From assembly GCA_021737695.1 (NCBI GenBank), contig JAIPDL010000024.1, forward strand, positions 1-48,255: a DNA stretch of 48,255 bases. The letters are read 5' to 3'. Shown piece after piece: positions 32,105 through 40,564 of the stretch (positions are counted from its first letter, which is position 1; each line of letters opens with the position of its first letter). The translations under genes were made by a program, and so were the position numbers. The stretch comes from Desulfotignum sp. Its GTDB lineage: Bacteria; Desulfobacterota; Desulfobacteria; Desulfobacterales; Desulfobacteraceae. Below the pieces are notes generated by a model that had not been told where the DNA came from, made no database searches, and was given only the letters and a program-made list of their open reading frames with translations.

Positions 32105-33694
32105 ATGACCAACAACCGAACATTCTGGGAAGACCGGGAAAAAGAACTGGAAACCCTGCGGGAAAAAGCGGCCTGGCCCGGCGGTCAAAAGGCCGTGGAC
32201 AATCTGGCCAAACGCGGCAAACGCCCGGTGCGGGAGCTGATCACAGATCTCATCGACCCCGGAACCCCATTTTTTGAACTGTCCATGCTGGCCGGGTTCG
32301 GTATGGGATATCCCGGCGTGGAAGACGTCCCCTGCGCCGGCATTGTCACGGGTATCGGAAAAATTCACGGCAACTGGACCATGATCATGGCCAATGACTC
32401 CCGGGTCAAGGCCGGCACCTACTTTCCCATTACCTTGAAAAAACATATGCGGGCCCAGGCCATTGCGGAAAACTGCGGGCTCAACTGCCTGTATATCGCG
32501 GATTCCGGCGGGGTATTCCTGCCCATGCAGGCGGACGTGTTTCCCGATGACCAGCATTTCGGCTCCATTTTCTACAACATGGCCCGAATGTCTGCCAAAG
32601 GCCTGCGCCAGGTGACCTTAAGCACAGGCGGCAACACGGCCGGAGGCGCCTATATCGTATTCATGGCCTGTGAATCCATCATGATCGACAAACAGTCTTT
32701 TTCCTTTCTGGGCGGTCCGCCACTGGTGAAAATGGCCACGGGCGAAGAGATTTCCGCTGAAGATCTGGGCGGGGCCAGGGTGCACACCCAGGTGTCGGGC
32801 GGGGCCGATCACATGTGCACGGATCAGGGCCAGGCCATTGCCAGGGTCCGGGAACTCTTATCGTTGACCCGTCCCCAGCACCTGCACCTGCACCGGTATG
32901 CGGCCAAAGAACCCAAAACCGGTTCATCAACTGTGTACGATGTGCTTCCCGCCTCCCCCCACCATGGAATCAAAGGCCACGCGTTTCTTCAGGCCATTGC
33001 CGATGATTCCGAATTCATCGAAGCCAAGAAAAATTTTGCCCCGGGCCGGGGCACCAACATCCTCACCGGCAAAATCCGCATTAAAGGATTGCCCGCCGGC
33101 GTGATCTGCTCCAACGGGGCGGGCATCATCTTTCACGAGGCCGCCAAAAAAGTGGCGGAATGGGTGGTGAGATGCTCCTATGAAAAAATTCCCCTCCTGT
33201 TCATCCAGAGCGCGCCGGGCTATATGGTGGGATCGGAATCCGAACACGCGGGTATCGGCAAATACGGGGCCGACATGGTGCGGGCAGTGTCCTGCGCCCA
33301 GGTGCCCCGGATCCAGCTGGTGATCGGTCCGGACAATGGGGCAGCCAACTACGGCATGTGCGGCCGGGCCTACCGCCCCAATTTCCTTTTTTCCACCATG
33401 CGGGCAAGGACCGGGGTCATGAGCGGCAAAAGCGCGGGCGGGGTGTTGTTGAGCATTGAGCAGGCCAAGCGCAAAGCCACCGGCAATCCCATGACACCCG
33501 ACGAGATCGCCGGGTTCCAGCAGAAAATGATCGACAAATACGACGGCGAGGCCCACCCGTTTTTCTGTGCGGCCCGCCTGTTCAACGACCGGGTCCTTAA
33601 ATTCCATGAAATCCGGGACTGGCTGGCCATGGCCCTGGAAGTGAGCCTGGTCAGACCGATACCGGACCCGTCATTTGGAAACTTCCGGTTTTAA
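32105..33694 (+). CDS. Acyl-CoA carboxylase carboxyltransferase subunit (methylcrotonyl-CoA carboxylase beta-like)
   Basis: The 529-residue protein has both halves of the carboxyltransferase fold: N-terminal GGNTAGGAYIVFMACES near residue 175 and C-terminal GPDNGAANYGMCGRAYRP near residue 408. It ends with PIPDPSFGNFRF. Length and order fit the beta subunit of methylcrotonyl-CoA carboxylase, which moves CO2 from biotin to the acyl-CoA. The C-terminal SGKSAGGVLLSIEQ differs from the MGGEQAA stretch typical of that enzyme. No biotin carboxylase or biotin carrier gene lies in the window, so the partner must be elsewhere or the enzyme works differently. Its ATG is 4 bp after the hydratase stop. 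Confidence 0.87.
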   Translation: MTNNRTFWEDREKELETLREKAAWPGGQKAVDNLAKRGKRPVRELITDLIDPGTPFFELSMLAGFGMGYPGVEDVPCAGIVTGIGKIHGNWTMIMANDSRVKAGTYFPITLKKHMRAQAIAENCGLNCLYIADSGGVFLPMQADVFPDDQHFGSIFYNMARMSAKGLRQVTLSTGGNTAGGAYIVFMACESIMIDKQSFSFLGGPPLVKMATGEEISAEDLGGARVHTQVSGGADHMCTDQGQAIARVRELLSLTRPQHLHLHRYAAKEPKTGSSTVYDVLPASPHHGIKGHAFLQAIADDSEFIEAKKNFAPGRGTNILTGKIRIKGLPAGVICSNGAGIIFHEAAKKVAEWVVRCSYEKIPLLFIQSAPGYMVGSESEHAGIGKYGADMVRAVSCAQVPRIQLVIGPDNGAANYGMCGRAYRPNFLFSTMRARTGVMSGKSAGGVLLSIEQAKRKATGNPMTPDEIAGFQQKMIDKYDGEAHPFFCAARLFNDRVLKFHEIRDWLAMALEVSLVRPIPDPSFGNFRF

Positions 33695-33781
33695 AATAAT
33701 GGAACAGACACATTTTACCGTTTTTACGGTTGCCTAACAGGGCCGCCATATTATAAATTCCTTATAAAGAGGAGACGACCC

Positions 33782-34906
33782 ATGACAGAATATGATTATT
33801 GGAAAATTTTTCCGAGAATGCCCAGAAAAGTCACCATCGGCGACATCACAGTCAGAGACGGATTTCAACATTTGGAAAAATTCATCTCCACCCCGGCCAA
33901 GATCACCTATCTGGAGGAACTGATTTTTGCCGGATGCCGCAACATCGAAGTCACCAATTTAGGCAACCCCAGAAACATGCCCCAGTTTGCCGATGCGGAA
34001 GAACTGCTGGCACACCTGCGGTCGGACAGTTTTGTGTCCCGGGCCGCCAAAAAAGGCATTGACATGAAAGATGTCACCCTGACGGCCATCACCATCAGAG
34101 AACCTTCCGTGGACCGGGCCATTGCGCTCAAAAAGCGCGGCGTGGGCCCGGACCGGGTCCTGATGATGGTGTCCACAGAAGAACAGCACCATTTTGCCAA
34201 TTCCGGCACCACCCTGCCCAACTACTGGAAAGAGGCGGAACGGTGCATCCAGAAATGCAGTGATGCGGGCATCAAAATGTGCGGCACCGTGTCCACCATC
34301 TGGGGATCTCCCATCGGCGGGGCCACTGAACTCAAAGACGCCGTCAAGTTCACCCGGCACTGGCTGGATATCGGGGCATCGGACATCGAGCATGCCGACC
34401 ATGACGGGTCTGCCTCGGCCCCGGAGGTGTACCGGTACTTTTCCATGATTTTAGACGAAATCCCGGACACCTCTTTACACATCGCCCATTTCCATGAAAC
34501 CAAACGGGTGGCCTCGGCTTCCACCCTGGCAGCACTCCAGGCCGGCATCTGCCATTTTGAGTGTACGTTAGGGGGCTTAGGAGGGCAGCCGGCCAATTTC
34601 CTGGATGACCGGCCCATCAAGGGAACCGGAGACTATTATTATGACGATCCCCGGTATGTGGGCCTGGTATGCCTGGAAGATACCCTTGTACAAATCGATG
34701 AAATGGGTATAAAACACGGGTATGATGTGGACCGGATCCTGTGGCTGGGCAGACAGCTGGAAAGAACCGTGGGCCACCGCCTGCGCAGCGAAGCCATCAT
34801 CAACGGCCGGACCCTTACTGAAGGCCACATGGAATATGCCCGGCCCGGCCTGGCGAAACTCAAGGAAAAACTGGGAGAGGCCCCGGATCAGAAATTTCCG
34901 GAATAA
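33782..34906 (+). CDS. HMG-CoA lyase-like DRE-TIM metallolyase with a missing catalytic cysteine
   Basis: The 374-residue protein, longer than the usual 300 or so of HMG-CoA lyase, shows the family opening with R25-D26 in VRDGFQ, the metal-binding pair H236/H238 in HIAHFHETKR and the GLGG loop. In HMG-CoA lyase that loop is followed by the catalytic cysteine (GGCPYA); here it is Q269 (LGGLGGQPANF), and the downstream metal-ligand asparagine is not at its usual spacing. It may be a separate lyase class for HMG-CoA or a related branched 3-hydroxyacyl-CoA, using another acid/base. GAGGAG precedes the start. Position in the leucine-type operon supports acetoacetate production; the reaction itself is inferred. 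Confidence 0.82.
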   Translation: MTEYDYWKIFPRMPRKVTIGDITVRDGFQHLEKFISTPAKITYLEELIFAGCRNIEVTNLGNPRNMPQFADAEELLAHLRSDSFVSRAAKKGIDMKDVTLTAITIREPSVDRAIALKKRGVGPDRVLMMVSTEEQHHFANSGTTLPNYWKEAERCIQKCSDAGIKMCGTVSTIWGSPIGGATELKDAVKFTRHWLDIGASDIEHADHDGSASAPEVYRYFSMILDEIPDTSLHIAHFHETKRVASASTLAALQAGICHFECTLGGLGGQPANFLDDRPIKGTGDYYYDDPRYVGLVCLEDTLVQIDEMGIKHGYDVDRILWLGRQLERTVGHRLRSEAIINGRTLTEGHMEYARPGLAKLKEKLGEAPDQKFPE

Positions 34907-34928
34907 CCCTTTAAACAAAGGAGATGTA

Positions 34929-35564
34929 ATGGAAAAGGAAGACAAAACTCCCCATATCAACGTGGACTATTTTGAGGACCTCACCGGAAATATTGAAGAT
35001 GGGGATGACACCTCCGTGGATGAGGTGGGAAAACGGATCCAGCAGCTAAGGAAGGAGCGGGGCATCTCACTCCAGGACCTGTCCGATTTGACCGGGTTTG
35101 AAGTGTCGCGCCTGGAAGATATTGAAAACGGCAACGAAAAACCCCAGCTGGGCATGGTCATGAAACTGTCCAAAGCCCTGGATGCGGCCGTGGGCCGGCT
35201 GGTGTCGGGCCTGGGCACCAAACTGTACTCCATTACAAGGAAAAACGACCGCAAACCCGTGGCCAGATCCGCTTCCAAAACCAGCAAAAAAAGCGTGTAT
35301 GCATACATGAGCCTGGCCCCGGAAGTCCAGGGCCGGCATATGGAGGCCCTGATCGTGCAGCTGGAAAAAGCCGAGGAAAAGGAAATTTCCGTTCACAACG
35401 GGGAGGAATTCATCTATGTGCTGGACGGGGTTGCCAACCTGACCATTGCCAAGGAATCCTATGATCTGGAACCCGGGGATTCCGCCTACTACCTGTCCAC
35501 CACCCCGCACTACCTGACCGCAAGAACCGAAAAGGCCACCATTCTGGCGGTGCTTTATGAATAA
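34929..35564 (+). CDS. XRE-family regulator with C-terminal cupin domain
   Basis: The 211-residue protein has an acidic N-terminal 30 residues, an HTH (about residues 32-88: VGKRIQQLRKERGISLQDLS) and a cupin domain (about 135-211: HNGEEFIYVLDG, YDLEPGDSAYYLSTTPHYL). The start at 34929 is set by GGAGATGTA upstream. It has the same architecture as the regulator at 3762 but limited sequence similarity. It lies between the lyase (22 bp) and acetoacetyl-CoA synthetase genes, so it probably tunes this operon in response to an intermediate, in addition to the TetR site at the operon head. Confidence 0.86.
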   Translation: MEKEDKTPHINVDYFEDLTGNIEDGDDTSVDEVGKRIQQLRKERGISLQDLSDLTGFEVSRLEDIENGNEKPQLGMVMKLSKALDAAVGRLVSGLGTKLYSITRKNDRKPVARSASKTSKKSVYAYMSLAPEVQGRHMEALIVQLEKAEEKEISVHNGEEFIYVLDGVANLTIAKESYDLEPGDSAYYLSTTPHYLTARTEKATILAVLYE

Positions 35565-35587
35565 ATATGAACAAGGAGATGCCAAAC

Positions 35588-37537
35588 ATGCCTGAAAAAC
35601 TGTGGGAGCCGTCTGAACAACGGATACAGTCCACCAACATGTACGGGTTCATGACCCGGGTGAATGAAAAATTCAATCAGCACGTCACAGACTACCCGGG
35701 GCTGTGGGAATGGTCAGTAACCAATATAGAGGATTTCTGGGCCACGGCCTGGGATTTTCTGGACATCAAGGTATCTGCACCCTATCACACAGTGATCCAG
35801 GATCCGGACAAAATGCCGGGGGCGAACTTCTTTGTGGGCAGCAAACTCAATTTTGCCGAGAACCTGCTCCGGTTCAGAGATGATCGCACGGCCCTGGTGT
35901 TCAGAGGAGAAGATACCGTCCGCCGGACATTGACCTACAACCAGCTGTATGATGAGGTGGCCCAGACGGCTGCGGCCCTCAAGGCCATGGGGGTGGTGGC
36001 CGGAGACCGGGTGGTGGGATTCGTGCCCAACATGCCGGAAAGCATCATTGCCATGCTGGCCGCCACCAGCCTTGGTGCCGTCTGGTCTTCCTGCTCGCCG
36101 GATTTCGGCATCAAAGGGGTTTTGGACCGGTTCGGCCAGACCCGGCCCAAAGTGCTGTTCACGGCAGACGGGTATTTCTTCAAAGGCAAACCGCTCTCCT
36201 CCATTGAACGCATCGCCGGCATTGTGGCGGAACTGCCTTCCATTGAAAAAATCGTGGTAGTGCCTTATATCAGTGATACCCCGGACATCAGTGCGCTGCC
36301 CAATGCCGTGCACTATGCGGATTTCAAGGACGCTTCCGCCACAGACATCGATTTTGTGCAAATGGACTTTGACGATCCCTTGTACATCATGTATTCATCC
36401 GGCACCACGGGGTTGCCCAAGTGCATGGTTCAAGGCATCGGCGGGGTTTTGGTCCATCAGAAAAAAGAACTGGTGCTTCATACGGATCTGAAAAAAGAGG
36501 ACATCATTTTTTATTTCACCACCTGCGGGTGGATGATGTGGAACTGGCTGACCGCCAGCCTGTCCGTGGGTGCCACGTTAGTGCTGTATGACGGCAACCC
36601 GTTCCACCCCGGACCCGATGCCCTGTGGCAAATGGCTGAAGATGAAAAGATCACGGTGTTCGGCACCAGTGCCGGGTATATTGAAGCGTTGAAAAACGCC
36701 GGTGTCAAGCCGGGAAGCCAGTTTGACCTGGCCCCGCTCAAATCCGTGCTGTCCACGGGCTCTCCGTTGTCGGATGAAAACTTTAAATTTGTGTATGAGC
36801 ATGTGAAATCCGATTTACAGCTGGCCTCCATCTCCGGCGGCTCCGATCTGAACGGGTGCTTTGCTTTGGGCAATCCCATCGGACCGGTGTATACAGGAGA
36901 ACTTCAGTGCAGGGGCTTAGGTATGGCCGTATATGCCTATGATGACAACGGCCGGCCCGTGGTGGACCAGCAGGCGGAACTGGTGTGCACTGCCCCGTTC
37001 CCGTCCATGCCCATCTATTTCTGGGGAGACGAGGACGGGTCCAAATACCATTCCGCGTATTTTGACCAGTTCCCGGGCATCTGGACCCACGGGGATTTCA
37101 TCAAGGTCACCCCCCGAGGTGGGGTGATCATGTTCGGCCGGTCCGATGCCACGTTGAACCCGGGCGGGGTCCGCATCGGTACAGCGGAAATCTACCGCCG
37201 CCTGGATGCCATGCCCGAACTCGAAGACTCCGTGGTGGTGGGCCAGTCCTGGAACAACGATGTCCGGGTCATTCTGTTTGTGAAACTGGCACAGGGACAT
37301 GACCTCACCCCAGAGCTGGAAGCAAAAATCCGGGCCGATATCCGGGCCAATGCCTCGCCCCGGCATGTGCCGGCAAAGATCATTGCCTGCCCGGACGTGC
37401 CCTATACCCTGAACATGAAAAAAGTGGAACTGGCCGTGAAAAAAGTGATCGAGGGCAAAGAAGTCAAAAACAAGGATGCCCTGAAAAATCCGGAAGCCCT
37501 GGATTTTTTCGAGGATCTGACTGAACTTAAATCCTGA
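35588..37537 (+). CDS. Acetoacetyl-CoA synthetase
   Basis: The 649-residue ANL ligase is the size of acetoacetyl-CoA synthetase and carries its pattern: PGANFFVGSKLNFAENLL near the N-terminus, VWSSCSPDFGIKGVLDRF, MYSSGTTGLPKCMVQG (A3), TTCGWMMWNWL, the THGDFIKVTPRGG segment and the catalytic lysine region TLNMKKVELAVKK. It activates acetoacetate with ATP and CoA to acetoacetyl-CoA, which the thiolase at 23212 could split. The start at 35588 is preferred because AAGGAG lies nine bases upstream; an ATG at 35567 has no ribosome site. It ends the operon, followed by a strong terminator. A related short-chain acid specificity is possible. Confidence 0.9.
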   Translation: MPEKLWEPSEQRIQSTNMYGFMTRVNEKFNQHVTDYPGLWEWSVTNIEDFWATAWDFLDIKVSAPYHTVIQDPDKMPGANFFVGSKLNFAENLLRFRDDRTALVFRGEDTVRRTLTYNQLYDEVAQTAAALKAMGVVAGDRVVGFVPNMPESIIAMLAATSLGAVWSSCSPDFGIKGVLDRFGQTRPKVLFTADGYFFKGKPLSSIERIAGIVAELPSIEKIVVVPYISDTPDISALPNAVHYADFKDASATDIDFVQMDFDDPLYIMYSSGTTGLPKCMVQGIGGVLVHQKKELVLHTDLKKEDIIFYFTTCGWMMWNWLTASLSVGATLVLYDGNPFHPGPDALWQMAEDEKITVFGTSAGYIEALKNAGVKPGSQFDLAPLKSVLSTGSPLSDENFKFVYEHVKSDLQLASISGGSDLNGCFALGNPIGPVYTGELQCRGLGMAVYAYDDNGRPVVDQQAELVCTAPFPSMPIYFWGDEDGSKYHSAYFDQFPGIWTHGDFIKVTPRGGVIMFGRSDATLNPGGVRIGTAEIYRRLDAMPELEDSVVVGQSWNNDVRVILFVKLAQGHDLTPELEAKIRADIRANASPRHVPAKIIACPDVPYTLNMKKVELAVKKVIEGKEVKNKDALKNPEALDFFEDLTELKS

Positions 37538-37547
37538 AACCTGTAAA

Positions 37548-37587
37548 ACGGGCCGTGTGACACAACCCTGCAACACGGCCCGTTTTT
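37548..37587 (+). terminator. Rho-independent terminator of the 30-37 kb operon
   Basis: ACGGGCCGTGT (37548-37558) pairs perfectly with ACACGGCCCGT (37573-37583) and is followed by TTTT. It lies 10 bp after the acetoacetyl-CoA synthetase stop and ends transcription before the methyltransferase gene. Confidence 0.9.
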
Positions 37588-37628
37588 ATATCCCGTTTAT
37601 CTTTTATCCATTTATCAAGGCCTTTGCC

Positions 37629-38456
37629 ATGGAATCTTTTGTCCGTGACCACTATCATGCCAAAAACCTGCTCGACACAATCGATGCCGGACTGACCGCC
37701 GCCGGAAAAGATCTGAAACAGCTTGCTGTCCAGGATCTGGCCCCTGTGGATCAGCTGCATACGGGCGGGATCCGGGGCACCACCGCCCTGCTGGAACAAC
37801 TGGATATTCCGGCTGATTTTCGTGTCCTGGACGCCGGATGCGGCCTGGGCGGCACCTGCCGGGTCATGGCAAAAACCTGCGGGTGTGATGTGACGGGCAT
37901 TGACCTGTCCCCGGACTATATTGAAGCGGCCCGGGTTCTGACCCACCGCACCGGGCTTGCGGCGCGGGTACAGTTTGAGACCGGCTCCATTCTGGCCCTG
38001 CCGGATGCCATCGGCCTTTTTGACCTGATCCTGTGCCAGCATATCCTGATGAACATTTCAGACAAACAGGCAGCCATTCACCAGTTTGTCCGGCACCTCA
38101 AGCCGAAGGGCAAGATCATCCTGCATGAAATCGTGGCCGGCAGCCATCCGGATCTGGCATGGCCCGTGCCCTGGGCCGCCTCGGCCGACATCTCGTTTCT
38201 GGAACCCTGGGAAACTCTATTGGCCTGTTTCACAGACACCGGGTTCCAACTGGACCGGTTTACAGATGCCACAGCCATTGGATGCCGGTACTGGCAGAAA
38301 GCAAAGGAATTCGCCCTGAAAAATGCGGACATTCCCCGGGCCTTAGGACCGCATCTGGTGTTCGGCGATATGGCGGCCCGGTTTCCGTTTACCATGTCCC
38401 AAAATTTTGACACCCGTGCCATCAAACTGGTTGAAGCCGTCCTGACACGGCATTGA
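37629..38456 (+). CDS. Class I SAM-dependent methyltransferase, substrate unknown
   Basis: The 275-residue protein has the Rossmann SAM-binding motif VLDAGCGLGGTCRVMA (about residues 63-78), the acidic loop end VTGIDLSPDY and motif IV-like FDLILCQHILMNI. The order resembles small-molecule (UbiE/sarcosine-type) methyltransferases. The start at 37629 is chosen because an in-frame earlier start at 37557 would lie inside the upstream terminator hairpin. It is convergent with the CoA-transferase gene, with only 4 bp between stops. The substrate cannot be inferred. Confidence 0.8.
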   Translation: MESFVRDHYHAKNLLDTIDAGLTAAGKDLKQLAVQDLAPVDQLHTGGIRGTTALLEQLDIPADFRVLDAGCGLGGTCRVMAKTCGCDVTGIDLSPDYIEAARVLTHRTGLAARVQFETGSILALPDAIGLFDLILCQHILMNISDKQAAIHQFVRHLKPKGKIILHEIVAGSHPDLAWPVPWAASADISFLEPWETLLACFTDTGFQLDRFTDATAIGCRYWQKAKEFALKNADIPRALGPHLVFGDMAARFPFTMSQNFDTRAIKLVEAVLTRH

Positions 38457-38460
38457 CCCC

Positions 38461-40320
38461 TCAGGACTTGAAATTGAGTTTCACATAATAAATCCCGGAG
38501 TTCAGATTCGATTCCATGGGAAGACCTGATTTTTCAAACACCTTGATCATGGGCTGATTGTCTGCCAGCACCTGGGCGATGATGCCTTTAAACCCCAAGT
38601 CCTTTGCCTGCCCGATCAGGCGGGACAAAAGATAAGACCCCACCCCGATCCCCTGGAACCGCTCATCAATGAGAAACGCCACCTCACCGCAGAATGTGCG
38701 CTCTTCTCGGACCATTCTGGCTTCGGCAATAATCTTCTGATTCCCTTTTTCCTCATGCAACCCCACAATGGAAAATTCCTTTTTGTAATCCAGATTCACA
38801 TAGGCCTGCATCTTGTCATGGTCCATGGTTTTCACGGAATAAAAAAACCGGTAGAAAATCATCTCTTTGGAACACCGGTAGAAAAACCGGCGCATCATCT
38901 CTTCATCCGAGGGTTTCATGGCCCGGAACCGGATGGAAACGCCTCCTTTAAAGGATTTGGTCTCTTCAATATGGGCCGGGTACAAATGAACGGATTCCGG
39001 CAGAAAAATCTGGTTGGCATAAATGAGTTTGCGGTCTCTGGCCTGGGTGATCAACGCCTGGCGGTCATCGGGATGGGCAATGTCGATCAATGCCTGGGCC
39101 CGCTCCCGAAGACTCCGCCATTTCAGATTGGCCACCCCGTATTCCGTGATGATCATATGCACGGATTCCCTCATGCGCAGCTGGTTGCCGTATTTCTGGA
39201 GACTGAGCAGAATATTGGGTTTGCCTTTTTCATCCCGGCTGGGCAACGCAATGATGGTGGTGCCGTCCGTGGACGCTTCCGCGCCCCGGAAAAAATCGAT
39301 GGCTTCTCCGGGTCCGGTGATCACGGCCCCCAAAAGTGGAAACGCCACACTGCCTAAAAGGTCCACTTTCCGTCCTTCATACAATGCCACAAACTGGGGA
39401 TTGTTGGCAATGAACCGGGCGCTGCACACCCAGTCGATCCCCTGAAATTCCACCAGCGGGTTCCGGTGCAGCCAGGAATGCAGATCCCTGGTGCCCAGGG
39501 CATAGGAGACCAGAGATTTCCCCCGGAACGGCGATTTCCGGGCATTGGTCACGGCCCCGGATTTCACCAGCTCGGCCAGAGCATCCGTGAAAAAAAGGGA
39601 ATGGATGCCTAAGTCTTTTTTCCTGGCCAGATGCGGCACCAGGGCTTCGAACAACGGACCGAATGAAAAACTCAAACAGTCGCCGTCCTTGATCACGGAC
39701 GCCACATTGGCGGCCACCTGATCGATGGTCAGCGTCACTTCCGGCAGGTCATACACCACGGGTTCCCGTTTGGACCGTACCAGCAGATCAAAATCATCAA
39801 TGGATACAAACGTATCCCCATATGTGAACGGCATGGCCGTGTTGATCTCCCCCACCACCAGAGACGCCTGCTCGATGGCTTCTTTTGCCACATCCACGGC
39901 AACGCCTAAACTGCAGTATCCATTGTCGTCCGGCGGGGTGATCTGGATGATGGCCACATCGATATCCAGTTTGCCGGACTTGATGACCCGGGGAATCTCG
40001 GAATAAAACGCCGGGATCAGGTCCACCTGGCCGGAAGAAATCGTGTCCCAGGCCACATACCCGGAAAAAAAAGTGGCCAGCCGGTGGTTGGGGGCATTGA
40101 GCCGGTCCACGGACAAAACCGTATCCCCGAGCACGGCCAGCTGGACCAGCTCCAGATCCCGGATATTGTGGCTGTCCACATCCAGCAGGGTTTTGATCAG
40201 GGTCCTGGGGGCTGCCGGTCCCGTGCCGATAAAAATCGTCATCCCGGGTTTGATATGATTCAACACATTTCTGGGTGAAATCAGCCGCTCGTCCCAGCTG
40301 AAATGATTTGAATCCGCCAT
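38461..40320 (-). CDS. Acetyl-CoA hydrolase/CoA-transferase family protein fused to a GNAT acetyltransferase domain
   Basis: The 619-residue protein has two parts. Residues 1-455 are a class I CoA-transferase/acetyl-CoA hydrolase, with VAIIQITPPDDNGYCSLGV, GEAIDFFRGA and TEYGVANLKWRSLRERA. Residues 463-619 are a GNAT domain with acetyl-CoA loop RFQGIGVGSYLL. This fusion is known in Deltaproteobacteria. In 4-hydroxybutyrate and succinyl-CoA transferases a glutamate precedes the MDL/VDL segment; here that place is K318 (ALYEGRKVDLLGS), with E315 nearby, so the catalytic residue is uncertain. The start at 40320 follows AAGGAG. It may move CoA between acetate and branched acids, with the GNAT part as lysine-acetylating or regulatory domain. 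Function is inferred. Confidence 0.83.
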   Translation of the reverse strand: MADSNHFSWDERLISPRNVLNHIKPGMTIFIGTGPAAPRTLIKTLLDVDSHNIRDLELVQLAVLGDTVLSVDRLNAPNHRLATFFSGYVAWDTISSGQVDLIPAFYSEIPRVIKSGKLDIDVAIIQITPPDDNGYCSLGVAVDVAKEAIEQASLVVGEINTAMPFTYGDTFVSIDDFDLLVRSKREPVVYDLPEVTLTIDQVAANVASVIKDGDCLSFSFGPLFEALVPHLARKKDLGIHSLFFTDALAELVKSGAVTNARKSPFRGKSLVSYALGTRDLHSWLHRNPLVEFQGIDWVCSARFIANNPQFVALYEGRKVDLLGSVAFPLLGAVITGPGEAIDFFRGAEASTDGTTIIALPSRDEKGKPNILLSLQKYGNQLRMRESVHMIITEYGVANLKWRSLRERAQALIDIAHPDDRQALITQARDRKLIYANQIFLPESVHLYPAHIEETKSFKGGVSIRFRAMKPSDEEMMRRFFYRCSKEMIFYRFFYSVKTMDHDKMQAYVNLDYKKEFSIVGLHEEKGNQKIIAEARMVREERTFCGEVAFLIDERFQGIGVGSYLLSRLIGQAKDLGFKGIIAQVLADNQPMIKVFEKSGLPMESNLNSGIYYVKLNFKS

Positions 40321-40469
40321 GGCCGCTCCTTGTGGGAATTTATGGGTGTAAAACAGATTGTAATGAATGTTCATATCAACTTATGCAAAAACAGGCAAGC
40401 ATAAGTACACGGCTGGCCGGGTCCGGGCGGAAAAACGCAACTTGTGATGCAGAAAATCCCGGTTTATTC

Positions 40470-40498
40470 TTGAAATTCCTGACCTGCCATTATATATG
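40470..40498 (+). promoter_or_regulatory. Putative sigma-70 promoter of the Na/Pi cotransporter gene
   Basis: TTGAAA (40470-40475) and TATATG (40493-40498) are spaced by 17 nt, about 50 bp before a strong ribosome site CAGGAG (40537-40542). It lies in the divergent gap with the CoA-transferase gene. Match by eye. Confidence 0.5.
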
Positions 40499-40564
40499 AA
40501 CCCAAAAAAACATGAGCGTTTGATTAGATGATTATCAGGAGCGTTAAATGATGGGCGGTATGTT

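Noticed and set aside
30343..32115. Very long minus-strand open frame (590 codons) opposite the dehydrogenase and hydratase genes
   Set aside because: It lies wholly antisense to two well-conserved genes, shows only repetitive H/G/Q-rich composition and has no ribosome site or family motif; it is a by-product of codon bias.
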